In this document: positions 11,979-22,790 of the stretch, piece by piece
Numbering within the stretch: the first letter of the stretch is position 1
Layout of the letters: each line of letters begins with the position of its first letter
NCBI GenBank assembly: GCA_023548195.1
Contig: JAJHZJ010000252.1
Span: forward strand, 4,290,841-4,354,840
Source of the DNA: Bettongia penicillata ogilbyi
Lineage: Eukaryota; Chordata; Mammalia; Diprotodontia; Potoroidae
DNA: 64,000 bases
Reading direction: 5' to 3'
Notes under the pieces: generated by a model
What the model was told of the DNA's origin: nothing
Database searches by the model: none
The model's input: only the letters and a program-made list of their open reading frames with translations
Translations under genes and position numbers: made by a program

Positions 11979-12045
11979 CAGCAGTGGGGAACCTGCAGCC
12001 TTTAGAACACATGTGGCCATCTATGTCCTCAAGTGCGGACCCTTT
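11979..12045 (+). mobile_element. hAT-type element, one end only
   Basis: CAGCAGTGGGGAACCTGCAG follows the flank TTCTAGAG, which fits the known hAT target preference (TCTAGA core). The sequence resembles the left arm of the MITE at 45720-45887. The right arm is missing. Confidence 0.5.
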
Positions 12046-12240
12046 CATTTTTTATAAGACTTTGAGTTCCAAATTTTTTCCTCCCCTTTGTCCTCCCTAA
12101 GACAGTAAGCAATCTGATATAGATTCTACATGTACAGTCGTGTTACACATATTTCCACATTAGTCATTTTGTGAAAGAAGAAACAGAACGAAAGAGAAAA
12201 CCCATTAAAAAAAAGCAAACCTAGTGAAAATATTATCATG
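12046..12240 (-). mobile_element. Antisense L1 3' UTR fragment
   Basis: TTTTTTCCTCCCC, GCAATCTGATATAG and CACATTAGTCATTTTGTGAA are complementary to L1 3' UTR words (for example near 58,790-58,840 and 59,510-59,560). Confidence 0.5.
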
Positions 12241-12399
12241 CAATTTCTTGAACATGTCTTTTAAATATTCTCTTTCATGGAGTTCCTCATGACTTTACTC
12301 ATAAATACCATGTGTCTCTCCATTGACTTCTGTGGGACATTCATTTTTAGTTCTTGTTGTATTGCATGTCTTTCTGTCTTGCACCAACAGTAGTAATAT

Positions 12400-12958
12400 G
12401 GTAGCAGTAAGAAAAGGGATTGTACCTTTATTGAAAGCTTAGGGCCAGTTATGGAACCTTGACATTTTCTAAGGGCAATCCAGCCTGTTGTTGTCTGCTA
12501 TTCAGCTCTGGATGCAACTCAGTGAACAGTTCATTCTCTGTCTTAGATATACTTATTGATGGATGGGTACCGTAGGTGTTCCATTGAAATGCATGTTGAC
12601 ATCTAGGCAATAGATTCTTTTCCTCTATTTGGTCTTTTCTGTGTTAGGACATCTTCTTTTGATTACAGATTTTTTCCTGGAGACTCTCTCTGCAATTGTC
12701 CAGGGCTTGATGGGATTAGCATAATATTAGCATATTATCTGCAAACAGAAACATCTGAGGGACCTCACAATCCACAAGAAAGCCTCCTCAGTCTGGGCTT
12801 TACCATGGATCTCCTTCATCACAGCATCAGTCATCTTCAATGAGCATATGCCTCCCTTTTTATGTCTTATCTGATGTTTGTTACCAAAAAGTTGCTGCAT
12901 AGGGCTATTACTAAAGTTATATATTCAAAAGAATCTCCAATGATCCTGATATATATAC

Positions 12959-12993
<35 letters not shown>

Positions 12994-14830
12994 TGTATAT
13001 GTATATGTGTAAATACATATGTGTATATATATGCATATATGTGTATATATATGTGTGTATATATATGGAAGACATCTTACTTTAAGGTGACATTATGTTA
13101 TACTGGATGGAGGCAAAGCTTTTTTCATAATCAACAAGCAATAAGTATAATGAGATCTTATATTTTTAACATCTTTTAGGTAATTGTGAAATGGTAACGA
13201 TATAAACCATCATTTTATATTACTTACAGAAGATTGTTAATTCCTTATCAACACACTCATTAAGGATGCTCTCAATTCATGTATAAAAGATACTCATAAA
13301 GATTTTGTGTAGATGGGAGCGGAGGCATATAGGTCAACAGTTACTGATATTCTGTCACTTTGTTGTTAAGTTTTAAATAAGTTCTGAGATATATCCATAA
13401 CTCTGGTATCTTGATTTCTTCAGATGCCTTATATAATAATCCCTGGTTGGCCTCGCAATTTTGTTATCTCTGGTGTAGATCTCCCCTATATAGACTTGGT
13501 CTACTTCAGGTGCTTTTCTATTTCCTTTTTGGTACCATTCCTGTCATCCTCTATAAGCACATCAGGGTCTATGATGTGAGAGTCCAAAAGCTGTGATTTC
13601 CTTCTCTTTGATGGAGAAAACAGGTTGTTAAAATGCGATTTTGCAAGCCTCCATGTTCTCCCAATAATACTACTTCCATTTTCAGCTTTAAATTCCCTTG
13701 GAATGAGTTTGCTTATCCGGCTATCTTTTCAAGCTTTGTTTAAAATGGTTTTACCTTCCATTGCCTCTCTCTGCTTTATGATTGTGCTTGTTACGTAATT
13801 ATACATCATCATTCTTTTTAAGATTTTACAAAGAAGTTTATATACGAATGCTGGCAGTTATCTTCCACTGCTAGGCAAGTAGGAGCTTTCTATGAATTTT
13901 TGGTTTCCTGGTTATGGCATTAACTTATTAGTTTTAGGTTAAATTATCATAGTCAGTGTCTACAGTCTATGTTATTTCTGTATTCCATTTTACATTTTTG
14001 GTTTCAATTACTTTCTTAAATAATTCAAGGTTAAATGTGTTTCAATTCTACAACATTTTTTTCTCATTATTATTACTTTTTCCAATTTTGTTACTAATTC
14101 CACTCTTAGTTCTAACGAGCTGATGGTCTGACTTGATGTAAATGATTGAGTCAAGGTTTGCTACCCCATCAAAAATAAGTCTTTTCTTCTCTGTTAAAAT
14201 ATTATGTTTTATTCTTTTTTGGTGTTATTTCGTATTCACTGTATCGTGTACTTACCATTTTTTTCTTCAAGAAAGTGTTTGTGCTACAGATGTGTGAGAC
14301 TTCTGTATAATCTACAAGTTTTTAGCCCCTCTTATTCCTGCTTCTTGAAACATACTTCCCCATGTATTCCTCATTATTCTCACCCTTTTCAGTGAAGTCA
14401 CCTAGTATCCATGTATTTTGACTTAATTTTAATGATTTTATCAAGTTCCTTGTAGAATTTCTCTATCACATCATCCTTAGCAACCAATGTTGATTCAAAA
14501 GTTACTATTATTTTCATGGTGATCTTTTTTGCAAATACTTACCATGATTGCTGAAATATATGGTCATCAATGACCTATGAAATAGTATCTCTCCTTGCCT
14601 CTGACCAAAAAAACTGACAAAAAAAATCCCAGTAACATCTTCTTTCTTTGCTTCTGCAAAAAGTACTCATGAGCCATCCTTTCATATGTCTGCATCTGCC
14701 TTCTTTCCTTTGGCGTCATTTTCAGCAAGATTAACAAGATTGATACAATTTGCCTCATCCAGCAACAAGTCCATTTGGTCATTTGGCAAGGACAGCGTCT
14801 TCCAAGTACCAACAGTCCAATTAAAATTTA
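12400..14830 (-). pseudogene. Decayed RTE-clade LINE with endonuclease and reverse-transcriptase remnants
   Basis: On the minus strand, translated remnants follow the domain order of an RTE LINE. Around 14,400-14,080 there is an endonuclease-like stretch with the phrases RNKRG, KLVDYTEVS and NTFLKKKM. At about 12,748-12,723 there is a reverse-transcriptase active-site remnant reading FADNMLIL, where the second aspartate of the usual F-A-D-D is changed to asparagine. Just beyond it a frame-shifted SSPGQLQRESPGKNL follows. The frame is broken many times by stops and indels, and a TA/GA microsatellite lies inside, so this is a dead copy. An intact protein would nick the target and reverse-transcribe its own RNA. 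The family assignment rests on motif recall. Limits are approximate. Confidence 0.6.
12945..13070. repeat. TA and GA microsatellite
   Basis: An (AT)n run, then GAGAGAGAGAGAGAGA, then TATATG repeats. It lies inside the antisense RTE remnant. The 105-codon plus-strand frame over it is spurious. Confidence 0.85.
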
Positions 14831-15075
14831 TTGACCATCTAAAAACTGTGTGATTCTCAGCACCGTCTCTTTGTATTCAGCCACTTTGTCACCATTGCTG
14901 CAGAAAGGGAAGGGGGCCACATAAGACAAAAAAACATTTGTTGTTGCTTCATGGGCTATTGTGACCAAAAGAATCAACCTTACCATGTGGCCCCTCCTAC
15001 CGATGTTGCATCTCTTCTTGGATAGTTCAGTTGGTCCTCAGGAACCAGTCTCTCATACTTGCAAACTTCTATGAG
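14831..15075. other. Unassigned DNA next to the RTE remnant
   Basis: No recognisable motif. It may still belong to the 5' part of the antisense LINE. Confidence 0.3.
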
Positions 15076-15079
15076 AATA

Positions 15080-15290
15080 CAATATAATTAATTATGTTAA
15101 AGCTAGAAGGGACTATGGGAGTCAATGTCCAATAGTGTTGACCTTGGAGTTAGAAGATTTGTTTTGAGTTCCCTTTTTGCTAATTATTAGAGGCTTGAAT
15201 TTGGCAAGGCCCTTCTCCTCTCTGATCTGCAGTTTTTCTCTTCTGGAGAATGAGGAGATGGTTGGATTAAATGTATTTTCTATTTGTCCT
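15080..15290 (+). mobile_element. Degraded SINE
   Basis: AAAGCTAGAAGGGACTATGG, GACCTTGGAGTTAGAAGA and GAATGAGGAGATGGTTGGAT follow the order of SINE heads and tails elsewhere in the window. Confidence 0.45.
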
Positions 15291-15364
15291 TCATTTATTC
15301 ATGTTTTCATATTGGCATATGTTACAATAAAACAAAATCTCTTTGAAGATTGGGCATATTTCAC

Positions 15365-15435
15365 TTTTATATATACATCCTAATGGTTCGTATAGTACCT
15401 AGCATATAGTAGGAAATTAATAAATGCTTATTTAA
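15365..15435 (+). mobile_element. L2 3' terminal tail
   Basis: GTACCTAGCATATAGTAGGA followed by TTAATAAATGCTTATTTAA is a degraded L2 terminus. Confidence 0.65.
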
Positions 15436-15689
15436 TATTGACATCTCATCTCTGCACTTCTAAGTCCCTCAATTTCCCCAAAGTTTATATAGAGAAATTA
15501 TTTCCTGGAATGTTTGCATTTATGTGACTATATATAAGGTATAAAAGTGCTTTCCTTATAAAAATCTTGTGAAATAGCGTTTTGTGTGTTAATTTTACTC
15601 ATTACATATCACAGAAGGTAGGCAGGAACCAACAAAATAATTTAAGTTAAATACTTTGAGATCCTGAATAAATTAATCAACCACTTGAC

Positions 15690-15820
15690 AAGCTTTGATG
15701 GAGTATTTATTACATACATGCCAGGCATTATGCTAGGGTCTGGGAATCCAAAGACAAAAATCAATAGTTCCTCAAGGAACTTCCATTCTACAGAAGGAAG
15801 CAAAAGGTAAAAGAATCCAG
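15690..15820 (-). mobile_element. Antisense L2 3' end
   Basis: GGAGTATTTATTACATACAT, GCCAGGCATTATGCTAGGGT and CCTCAAGGAACTTCCATTC are complementary to the L2 terminus. Confidence 0.7.
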
Positions 15821-17740
15821 ATGCTGCCTCCAAAGTTGCCAGTGAAACTGGCTGTTGGTATCAGTCTTTCTCTAATGGCATACTTTCCACCTCTTAGCAC
15901 CGAGGCTAAGGCTTGGTCAGTGATGATTTCCAGGGAAGCAAACAGGAGTCAGAAAAGAACACATCATCCACTCGACAAGGATGGGACATATGGCCAGCAG
16001 CTGGAATTTATGCAAAGCATTATTTAAATTAGTCCAAAATATCCACTCTTTGGTTATCTCTCCCCAAGCAGCCATCAAGGCTGGCAGGGCTGTTTCATCA
16101 TCATTCCTATGTACACTAAGTCCACTTTCCTCCCAACCTGGACTACAGCCCTCACCACAAACTCACCTGCCCACAGCAGAGAAGCCAGAGAGGTTGCTCT
16201 TACGTCCTTGGGTAAAAATCAATCTGCTTTTGTTTAAAAAAAAAGGATATTAATTAAATGGGATAAATGTGTAAATTCTATCAAGGGCCATTGAAACAAA
16301 GGCAATAAAACTCAGATACGGGGATGGGAGCAAATATTCAAACACTCCCATTCTAAAAACCACAGGGAAACAACACATCTGCCCCAGGCCACACAGTATC
16401 CAAGCTGAGTCACTTCAGATAATTAACAAAATTTCCCAGAAGCAACTTCAGCAGGGTGGAAAGGAGGCCAGACCATTCTGCAGGTTTCCCCTAGTGAAAT
16501 GGCAAGTGAAAAGTGAACCCAAAGTCCCCTTGTCTTTTCTCAAGCCTCTGAAACCTCAAGGGGTCCAGATTTGGGAGCTCTTACTTGATGTGCAAAGTGC
16601 CATGGGAAGGTGTTGGGGTTTTTGTTTAAAAAAAAAAACTACAACTTTCAAATCCTATCATCATTGACTATTTAAAATAGATGAAAAGGAGAAGGTGAAT
16701 GACAGGGAGTGGTTCAAAGCAACAGTGGGGAAACAAAAGTGTCTGAAAAAAGGAAGATAATGAAAAACACCCACCAGGAAGGTTAGTCATAGGGCATGGC
16801 ACAGCAGAATTTACAGATAATAAAGGGGGCAATAAGGACAGCAGTCATACCCCTAAATTAATTTTTTTTTCTGTTTGTTGCTCTCACCTCTTATTTCCTC
16901 TTCTTGGGTATTTCAGAATTGCTTCTGTTTCTGAAGCCTTTCATTACCAATCACTGTGGTGCTGTCCACTGCCCTGCTGAGGCTAAGAAAGGAAAGATGC
17001 CGGTGATTAATGGGAAGGTTGGCTAGCAAAGATTCAGGTGCATTTCTCCCATTTCCCTCTCTACTCTCCCTGCCCCCAGCCTCCTTTCTGTAAAACAAAA
17101 TAAAACAAAACAAAAATACTTAAATCAGTGCTACTGACCAGCTAATGAGAAATTCCAGCCAACAACTGGTGGGATAGGGACATATAAATTTCTTTGACTA
17201 TCAATTCTATAGGGAAAAAATGTTTCCTCACAAATCAGGCACATTACAGCATGCTCACACTATTGCTAAAATGTGTTTAACAGAATTGGGGTTTTCATGG
17301 TTTCAAATGTATTTGCAAATAGTCCTAAGAAATATATACATATTTTTTAAATTGATATTGCTTTTCTTATTTTCGTTACTTCCCAATGATTTCCTCATTC
17401 TTGACCATTAGGGTTCATTATTCCCTGATAAATTCTCAAGGTCAGGCTTTTCCACACTGAGTAGCTTTCCCTCTTTAGCCCCTGTGCCTGTTATGATGGC
17501 AATGTTCTCTTATACTATGATGGACAAGAGAGAGATAACAAAGCTTCCTCAGCCTTTACTTATACACCAGGATCCACCACCTCCAAGGCCAAGAAGTCCT
17601 ATTCCTGGATGGAGGAAAAACAAAAAGGTGGAATTTTGTCATCTTTTCAAAGCAGTATGAACTTGGAAGTGCCTTCTGGGAAATAAGCTGGCATTCTATC
17701 CAGCTCTTTGACCTTTGATACTATTTTCACTTACCTGCGG
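15821..17740. other. Unassigned DNA
   Basis: About 1.9 kb, less repeat-dense than its surroundings. Frames at 15821-16253 (68 and 90 codons, overlapping) and 16913-17113 show no recognisable domain. No CpG cluster or promoter motif is seen. If a host exon exists in the window, this is one of the places it could lie, but nothing positive supports that. Confidence 0.35.
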
Positions 17741-17744
17741 GTAG

Positions 17745-18425
17745 ATAATAATGTTGCTGTTTGTTTTTCATTTTCAAAGAGGACCATTGACATCATGGGG
17801 TAATATCTTGACTCTTGTGTGAATTGGATTTGAGTGAGGGGCAATTGATCAGCCTCACTCTCTCTTCCAAAGTCAATAAAGCCCAGCGACAAGACAAAAA
17901 TCAGGACAACTAGTGATGGCTTGGGATGCAGTGGATGACCTTGGAGTCTTTGATGTGTGACCAAGCTCTAAGAGTTCCACAGGGCCTGCTTCAGAAGTCT
18001 TTATCGCCATGGGAACAATTTGTTGTCATTCACCCATTCCATCAGGGGGAAGTTTTCTGTCTCATAGCAACGTCATGGGCACTTTCCTCAGCAGAACCAT
18101 GAGGTAGCTGTGACTTCATTCAGGATCAGTAATTATACTAGGGGTGTGTTGGAGCTATCTCTAACTAGTTTGTGAGAGTCAATTTTTGTTAAATGTGTTA
18201 AATTTCCCATGAGGTACCCCTCTATCTCCCTGAAGCCCATCAGTTACCCTCTTCCTGGTTTAGCCCATCTTCCAGGTGTTCATGCTACAGGCTTCTTAGA
18301 GTCACAGGTGAGAGTTGGGTGGCAGGTAGACATGAAAGGTGGTTGAGTATCCCTAAAAAGAGCTAAGCAAGCCCTCATGCCAGAGGTGCTAGTCCTCCCT
18401 GAACACCCTGTACACCTCGAGTATA
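17745..18425 (+). repeat. Long SINE-related repeat B, copy 1, interrupted
   Basis: It starts with the SINE body words TTCAAAGAGGACCATTGACA and CACTCTCTCTTCCAAAGTCA, continues through GACCAAGCTCTAAGAG and GGGCCTGCTTCAGAAG, and ends in GTGCTAGTCCTCCCTGAACA. The same series occurs at 36375-36910 without the interruption at about 18056-18210, which is a copy of repeat A. Confidence 0.65.
18056..18210 (+). repeat. Repeat A fragment inserted in repeat B
   Basis: CATGGGCACTTTCCTCAGCA GAACCATGAGGTAG and the GGATCAGTAATTATACTAGG GGTGTG block match 20280-20360. It is absent from the other copy of repeat B, so it was inserted after B. Confidence 0.6.
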
Positions 18426-18898
18426 TAATAATACCTACCTAAAGGTAGACAGTGTGGAGTAGGAAGTTGACTAAAGAACACTTAGATAAGGCTAGGCTGT
18501 GTAACCTGTGACCTACAACAGTAAGCTCTGTTAGGACCCTTTCTTTTTCACCTCTCACTCCTCCAGGAGCTGAACTTGAACCTTGCACCCTTGGTTATCC
18601 TCTATGCAAAATTCAGTCATCATCTTCATCCATGGGACTAATGTGCTCACAGAACTACATGTCATCTAGCACAGAGAAGGTGCATAATCAGAACAAGTGA
18701 GGGGGCTCTGGTAAGAGTCAAAAGTGTGAATTAAAGTGATGACCACTGCCTAAAGAGAAGGCAATAGATGCAAAGGATTTTATGGAATTAGAATTCATGA
18801 GATTTAGCAACTGATTGGATACTTACACTCAGGTATCTTTACTCAAGAATCCTTTTAACAATATGCTCAAAAAGTCGTCATTGAGTTCTGGGTTGAAG

Positions 18899-19219
18899 TG
18901 TGTATGTGTTCATCCTTTGTTGCCAAAGAAGACCATGCCATCAGAGAAATAATGACATGACTTGCACTTGACTTTGTTTTGAATGAGGGAGGGCTGCACA
19001 AGTCACCAGCCTCATTTCTCCTCCAGAGCCATATGAATCCAGTGACCAGATATTCATCAGGATGACTGGAGATGACCCAGGATGATGAGGCAATTGGGGT
19101 TAAGTGACTTGCCCAAGGTCACACAGCTAGTGAGTGTCAAGTGTCTGAGGTGATATTTGAACTCACATCCTCCTGACTCCTTCACTGGTGCTCTATCCAC
19201 TGCACCTAGCTGCCCCAGT
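18899..19219 (-). mobile_element. Composite marsupial SINE with TSD
   Basis: On the minus strand it begins GGGGCAGCTAGG, runs through the tRNA-like head (CAGTGGATAGAGCACCAGTG), the CACTTAACCCCAATTGCCTC segment and the long body, and ends in a (CA)-rich tail. Near-identical 14-bp flanks GTTCTGGGTTGAAG (18885-18898) and GTTCTGGGCTGAAG (19220-19233) are its target-site duplication, with one mismatch. It would have been copied by LINE machinery. Confidence 0.85.
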
Positions 19220-19239
19220 GTTCTGGGCTGAAGGGCTCA

Positions 19240-20255
19240 AGTGAAGGAAATATTTTTGGAGATACCCCATTACACTTTTGGATAGCTTTAATTATTAGAA
19301 AATTTTCCTTGTATCAAGATTAATGTTTATGATGCCCTCTTTGATAGTATTTCTACCATCTGGAACCAAACAGGATAAATTGAATTTTTGTTTCACATAA
19401 CTGTCTTTCAGTGGGTGAAGGATTGTCTCTTCATAATGTCCCCTGTAAGTCTTCCCTTTCCCAGTTTCTTTTACCAATCCCTTAATGGAATAAAGAAAGC
19501 TCCCAGCATCCCATTTAAGTTTGGCTGCACTTGGTCATGTCTTTTCTAAAAGGGTACCAGAGTAGAAATATATCTATCTGCTGTCTTAAATATTGATTGT
19601 CTAGGGGATGTGATCAGGTTCAAGGTAACTTTGAATTGCTTTGTCAGTTGAGGGAGAGAGGAAGCAGGATCCCAAGCTCTATACCCAAGGCTTGACCCCT
19701 TTCCCACACAATACTAATTTCATGATGAACACACATAGCGAAGGAAAGAAATCCATTTATCCAAATCATAGCAAAACAGAAACCAGAGATTTGCTACATG
19801 GAGAATATATATCAGACAGTAGAGAGTGAAGGATAACTTAGCTCAACTAAGAGAGAGAGAGTCTTGGTTCTCACCCCAGGGGAACTCGCCACATTATTGT
19901 AGCAAGCTGGGAATGGGGACATGATGGAGACTACCAGATCTTCTCATGTCTTCCCGGAGTCTTCTCCTTCAGTAACTTGAAGTGGGGTTGACCTTGTCCA
20001 TTTTCTTTCCCAAAGCTGGAACTTGAAGTACCTAAATGAGTGCTGATGAGTCCCAAAAGTCCCTGAAGAGTCTTGAATGGAAACTCCAAGGGGACCAGTG
20101 AAGGTTGGGACTCGCTCTCCAACTCTGCCTTGCCTTTTGTGCAGGACAGGATGTTCAACCCCAATAAGAAGGAAGGAGAGCCATACCAATGGGCCTTGGG
20201 GCAAAGGCTATATGAGATTCAACATAAAAAAAAAAATGTGAATTCTGATTAAATT
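19240..20255. other. Unassigned DNA
   Basis: No gene or repeat recognised. Two overlapping minus-strand frames at 19931-20204 (77 and 86 codons) have no motif. Confidence 0.4.
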
Positions 20256-20261
20256 TTTTTC

Positions 20262-20700
20262 ATACTGCTTCATAGTAACCTCATAGACACTTTCCTTAGC
20301 AGAACTATGAGGTAGAAATGACTTCATTCAGGGTCAATAATTATACCAGGGGTGTGCTGGAACCATCTCTAACCAGCCTGTGAGAGTCGATTGTTAAATT
20401 TTTCAGTGGGTACATTTACATCTCAGAAATTGGCAATTGTTGCAAATCAGGGTATGATTTATTGTTTTCTTAATTAAGTGTTAATAATGCAGACTACATT
20501 TAAAATTGTGTGTGCTTCATTTCACACCCACACCCCGCTCTCACCCCACCCCATGGTTAAACATTCACCAGCATACACCTCTATTGCTCTACCAGCATTG
20601 CTTGAGCTGAGCAGAAATGCAACAGAAGGTTTGGGAAAATGAAATCACCACCAGACGGAGGGTCTCATGACTGTAGGCTAATAATAATATTAATTTTAAC
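20262..20700 (+). repeat. Repeat A, longest copy
   Basis: This is the most complete copy in the window. It contains TCATAGTAACCTCATAGACA, GTGAGAGTCGATTGTTAAAT, CAGAAATTGGCAATTGTTGC, TGCAGACTACATTTAAAATT and ACATTCACCAGCATACACC in order. There is no open frame. It ends at a TAATAATAAT run that leads into a MIR core. Confidence 0.65.
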
Positions 20701-20775
20701 TGGCATTTACATAGCACCTTAAGGTTTGCAAACTATATCCATGATCCCACTGGGGCCTTGCAATGTCCCTGAATT
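20680..20775 (+). mobile_element. MIR/THER core fragment
   Basis: AACTGGCATTTACATAGCAC CTTAAGGTTTGCAAACT is the start of the MIR-type core, truncated at the right. The same junction to repeat A occurs at 48540. Confidence 0.65.
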
Positions 20776-21044
20776 ACCTCATAGCTCTGAAAACTTCAAG
20801 GATCCCATAAGCTTCTCTAATTTAAATCAGCAACTGTACCTCCTCCCTCTGGTCTCCCACATCCCTGAGGTACTAAATTAAAGTTGTGTGAGGTCCTCTT
20901 TCTCTGGCAGCTATTATATTGACCATTCTAAGATGCAATATATTTGATATTCCAGGATGGCCAACATTTGTTGTTATGAAAAAGCTTATATTCTTGAAAG
21001 TGATTCAGTTCTCGTCTTTGAGATCTTCCAGTTATTGGAAATGG

Positions 21045-21380
21045 GAGCAACTAGATGCTCAGTGGATAGAACACTGAGGTCTGCAGAGAGGAAGACCTGA
21101 ATTAGAATCCAGGCTCAGACACGTAGCAGTTGTGTGACATTGGGCAAGTCACTTAATTTCTATTTACCTAGGATAGAGTGCCAGGCCTGGAGAGGAAGAC
21201 TCATCTTCCTGAGTTCAAATCAAGCTTTAGACACTTACTAGCTGCGTAACCCTGGGCAAGTCATTAACCCTATTTGCCTCAGGTTCCTCTTCTGTAAAAT
21301 GAACTAGAAAAGGGAATTGAAAATCTTTCCCAAGAATATCCCAAAACAGGATCACAAGAGATGGACATAAGTGAACAACA
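21045..21380 (+). mobile_element. Two SINE heads in tandem
   Basis: A first tRNA-like head (CTCAGTGGATAGAACACTGA, CACGTAGCAGTTGTGTGACA) ends at TTCTATTTACCT. A second head starts at AGGATAGAGTGCCAGGCC and continues through the full 3' tail (GTAAAATGAACTAGAAAAGG, GGATCACAAGAGATGGACAT). Either a dimer or one SINE inserted in the tail of another. Confidence 0.75.
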
Positions 21381-21510
21381 AGTTATTAGAAATAGGTTAT
21401 CCACTTCTCTTTTTGGCAGTTCAACAATATGAACCAGTCTTGTTATAGACTGAACTATGGTTCCGTCTGCACTTAAAGCTCAAAATAGACCTAATTAGTA
21501 AAATGAAATT
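21381..21510 (+). repeat. Duplicated segment, copy 1
   Basis: It begins GTTATTAGAAATAGGTTATC immediately after the SINE tail and includes GAACCAGTCTTGTTATAGAC and AGCTCAAAATAGACCTAATT. About 1.1 kb downstream the same segment recurs, also directly after a SINE tail. Confidence 0.75.
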
Positions 21511-21529
21511 TTATTCACAAAAATGCACA

Positions 21530-21570
21530 TAGTTCCAGGTATGTAGTAGGTGCTTAATAAATGCTTATTC
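21530..21570 (+). mobile_element. L2 3' terminal tail
   Basis: GGTATGTAGTAGGTGCTTAA TAAATGCTTATTC is the L2 terminus. Confidence 0.7.
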
Positions 21571-21854
21571 CCTTCCCCTTCCTGAAGTCGTTCATGACTA
21601 TCCAAGGTTTAATTTTCAATAGCCTCTTTTTTTTCAAGAGGAGACATACACCCTCTTGTTTTCCAAGGTCATAGAAATAAACTCAATTGCCATTCACAGA
21701 TAGTAAAACAAATACCCTGGCAAACGATATGGTGATCTAGGTAAAAGATGACTTGTTTTGCTGTAGTCTAATTGCTAACTGTTTAATTGCTTTGGGTCAT
21801 TTTTTCTTTCCATCTTATCTTGGGTGAATTAAAGATCATAAAAGACCATGTTTG

Positions 21855-21927
21855 TACAGTCAGTTAACAATAAAAATTTATTAAGCAAAATCTATGTGGC
21901 AGGAACTATTCTAAGTACCAGGAACAT

Positions 21928-21966
<39 letters not shown>

Positions 21967-22230
21967 GTCCCTACCCTCAAGGAGCCTATAATCAAATGGG
22001 GGATTACAACACACAAAAATCATCTGAAAAGAACAGGGGAAGGTCCCTGGAGTGGGAATGTGATGGAGAAGAGATCGTTGTCCTGGATCTTGTCCTGAAA
22101 TATTTTGGCAGCTCATGGCTCTGTTCTACAGTCAGAAGAGTAAAGGATATTGAAGGGATGGGAGTAGTAAGGCTGATCTAATATTGCAGGATGATGAGAT
22201 TTCTCAATGATGAGATTCCTAGACATATGA
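21855..22230 (-). mobile_element. Antisense L2 3' end
   Basis: TTTATTAAGCAAAATCTATG, GTACCAGGAACATTAACAC and ACCCTCAAGGAGCCTATAAT are complementary to an L2 terminus. A (CA)n tract at 21930-21963 lies inside. The 3' block on the plus strand, GATGATGAGATTTCTCAATG, matches 5140-5170. Confidence 0.7.
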
Positions 22231-22329
22231 TGGTCACTTATAAGTCCCCTCTTCCATCCCTCCAAATCTGACTTTTCTAAAACCTAAGTAATATCTATGA
22301 TCAGCACCATTAATTAGTATCTTAATAAC

Positions 22330-22790
22330 AGCAACAAACCACAGTTAATAATTATATAGTACTTTAAGGTTTGCAGAATGTTTAAAAAATATTACCTCAT
22401 TTTTATCCTCACAACACATCCTGGAAGGTGAGCTGGAAAAGGAAATGGCAAACCACTCTAGTATCTTTGCCAAGAAAATCTCAAACAAGGTCACGAAGAG
22501 GTAGGCACAAATAAAATGACTGAACAGCAAAGTTATTAGAAATAACTTATCCAGTTCTCTTTCCTGCAGCTCAACGGTATGGACCAGTCTTGTTATACAT
22601 TGAATTGTGGATCAGTTTCCCAGTTAAAGCTCAAAATAGACTCGATTAGTAAAATTATTCCCATTTCACGATGAGAAAACTGAGACCTGTAGAGGTTAAG
22701 TGACTTGCCCAGTACCAAACAGCCAACAAGTAGCTAAGGTCAGATTTGAAGTTGTGTCTTCCTGACTCAGTCTATTGCTTGAACCACTAC
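22330..22790 (+). mobile_element. MIR/THER copy split by an insert
   Basis: The left half (TTAATAATTATATAGTACTT TAAGG to CCTGGAAGGTGAG) and the right half (TATTCCCATTTCACGATGAG AAAACTGAG onward, TTGCCCAGTACCAAACAGCC, TGTCTTCCTGACTCAGTC) join into one MIR-type core. About 225 bp (22427-22650) separates them: a headless SINE tail plus the duplicated segment. Confidence 0.7.
22529..22650 (+). repeat. Duplicated segment, copy 2
   Basis: GTTATTAGAAATAACTTATC to AGCTCAAAATAGACTCGATT AGTAAAAT matches 21381-21510 at roughly four of five positions by eye. It sits directly behind a SINE 3' tail (22427-22528). Confidence 0.75.

Noticed and set aside
12862..13179. 105-codon plus-strand frame
   Set aside because: It spans the TA/GA microsatellite inside the antisense RTE remnant.
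21045..21380. tRNA gene
   Set aside because: The tRNA-like segments are SINE promoter heads. They lack a full cloverleaf and are joined to SINE bodies.
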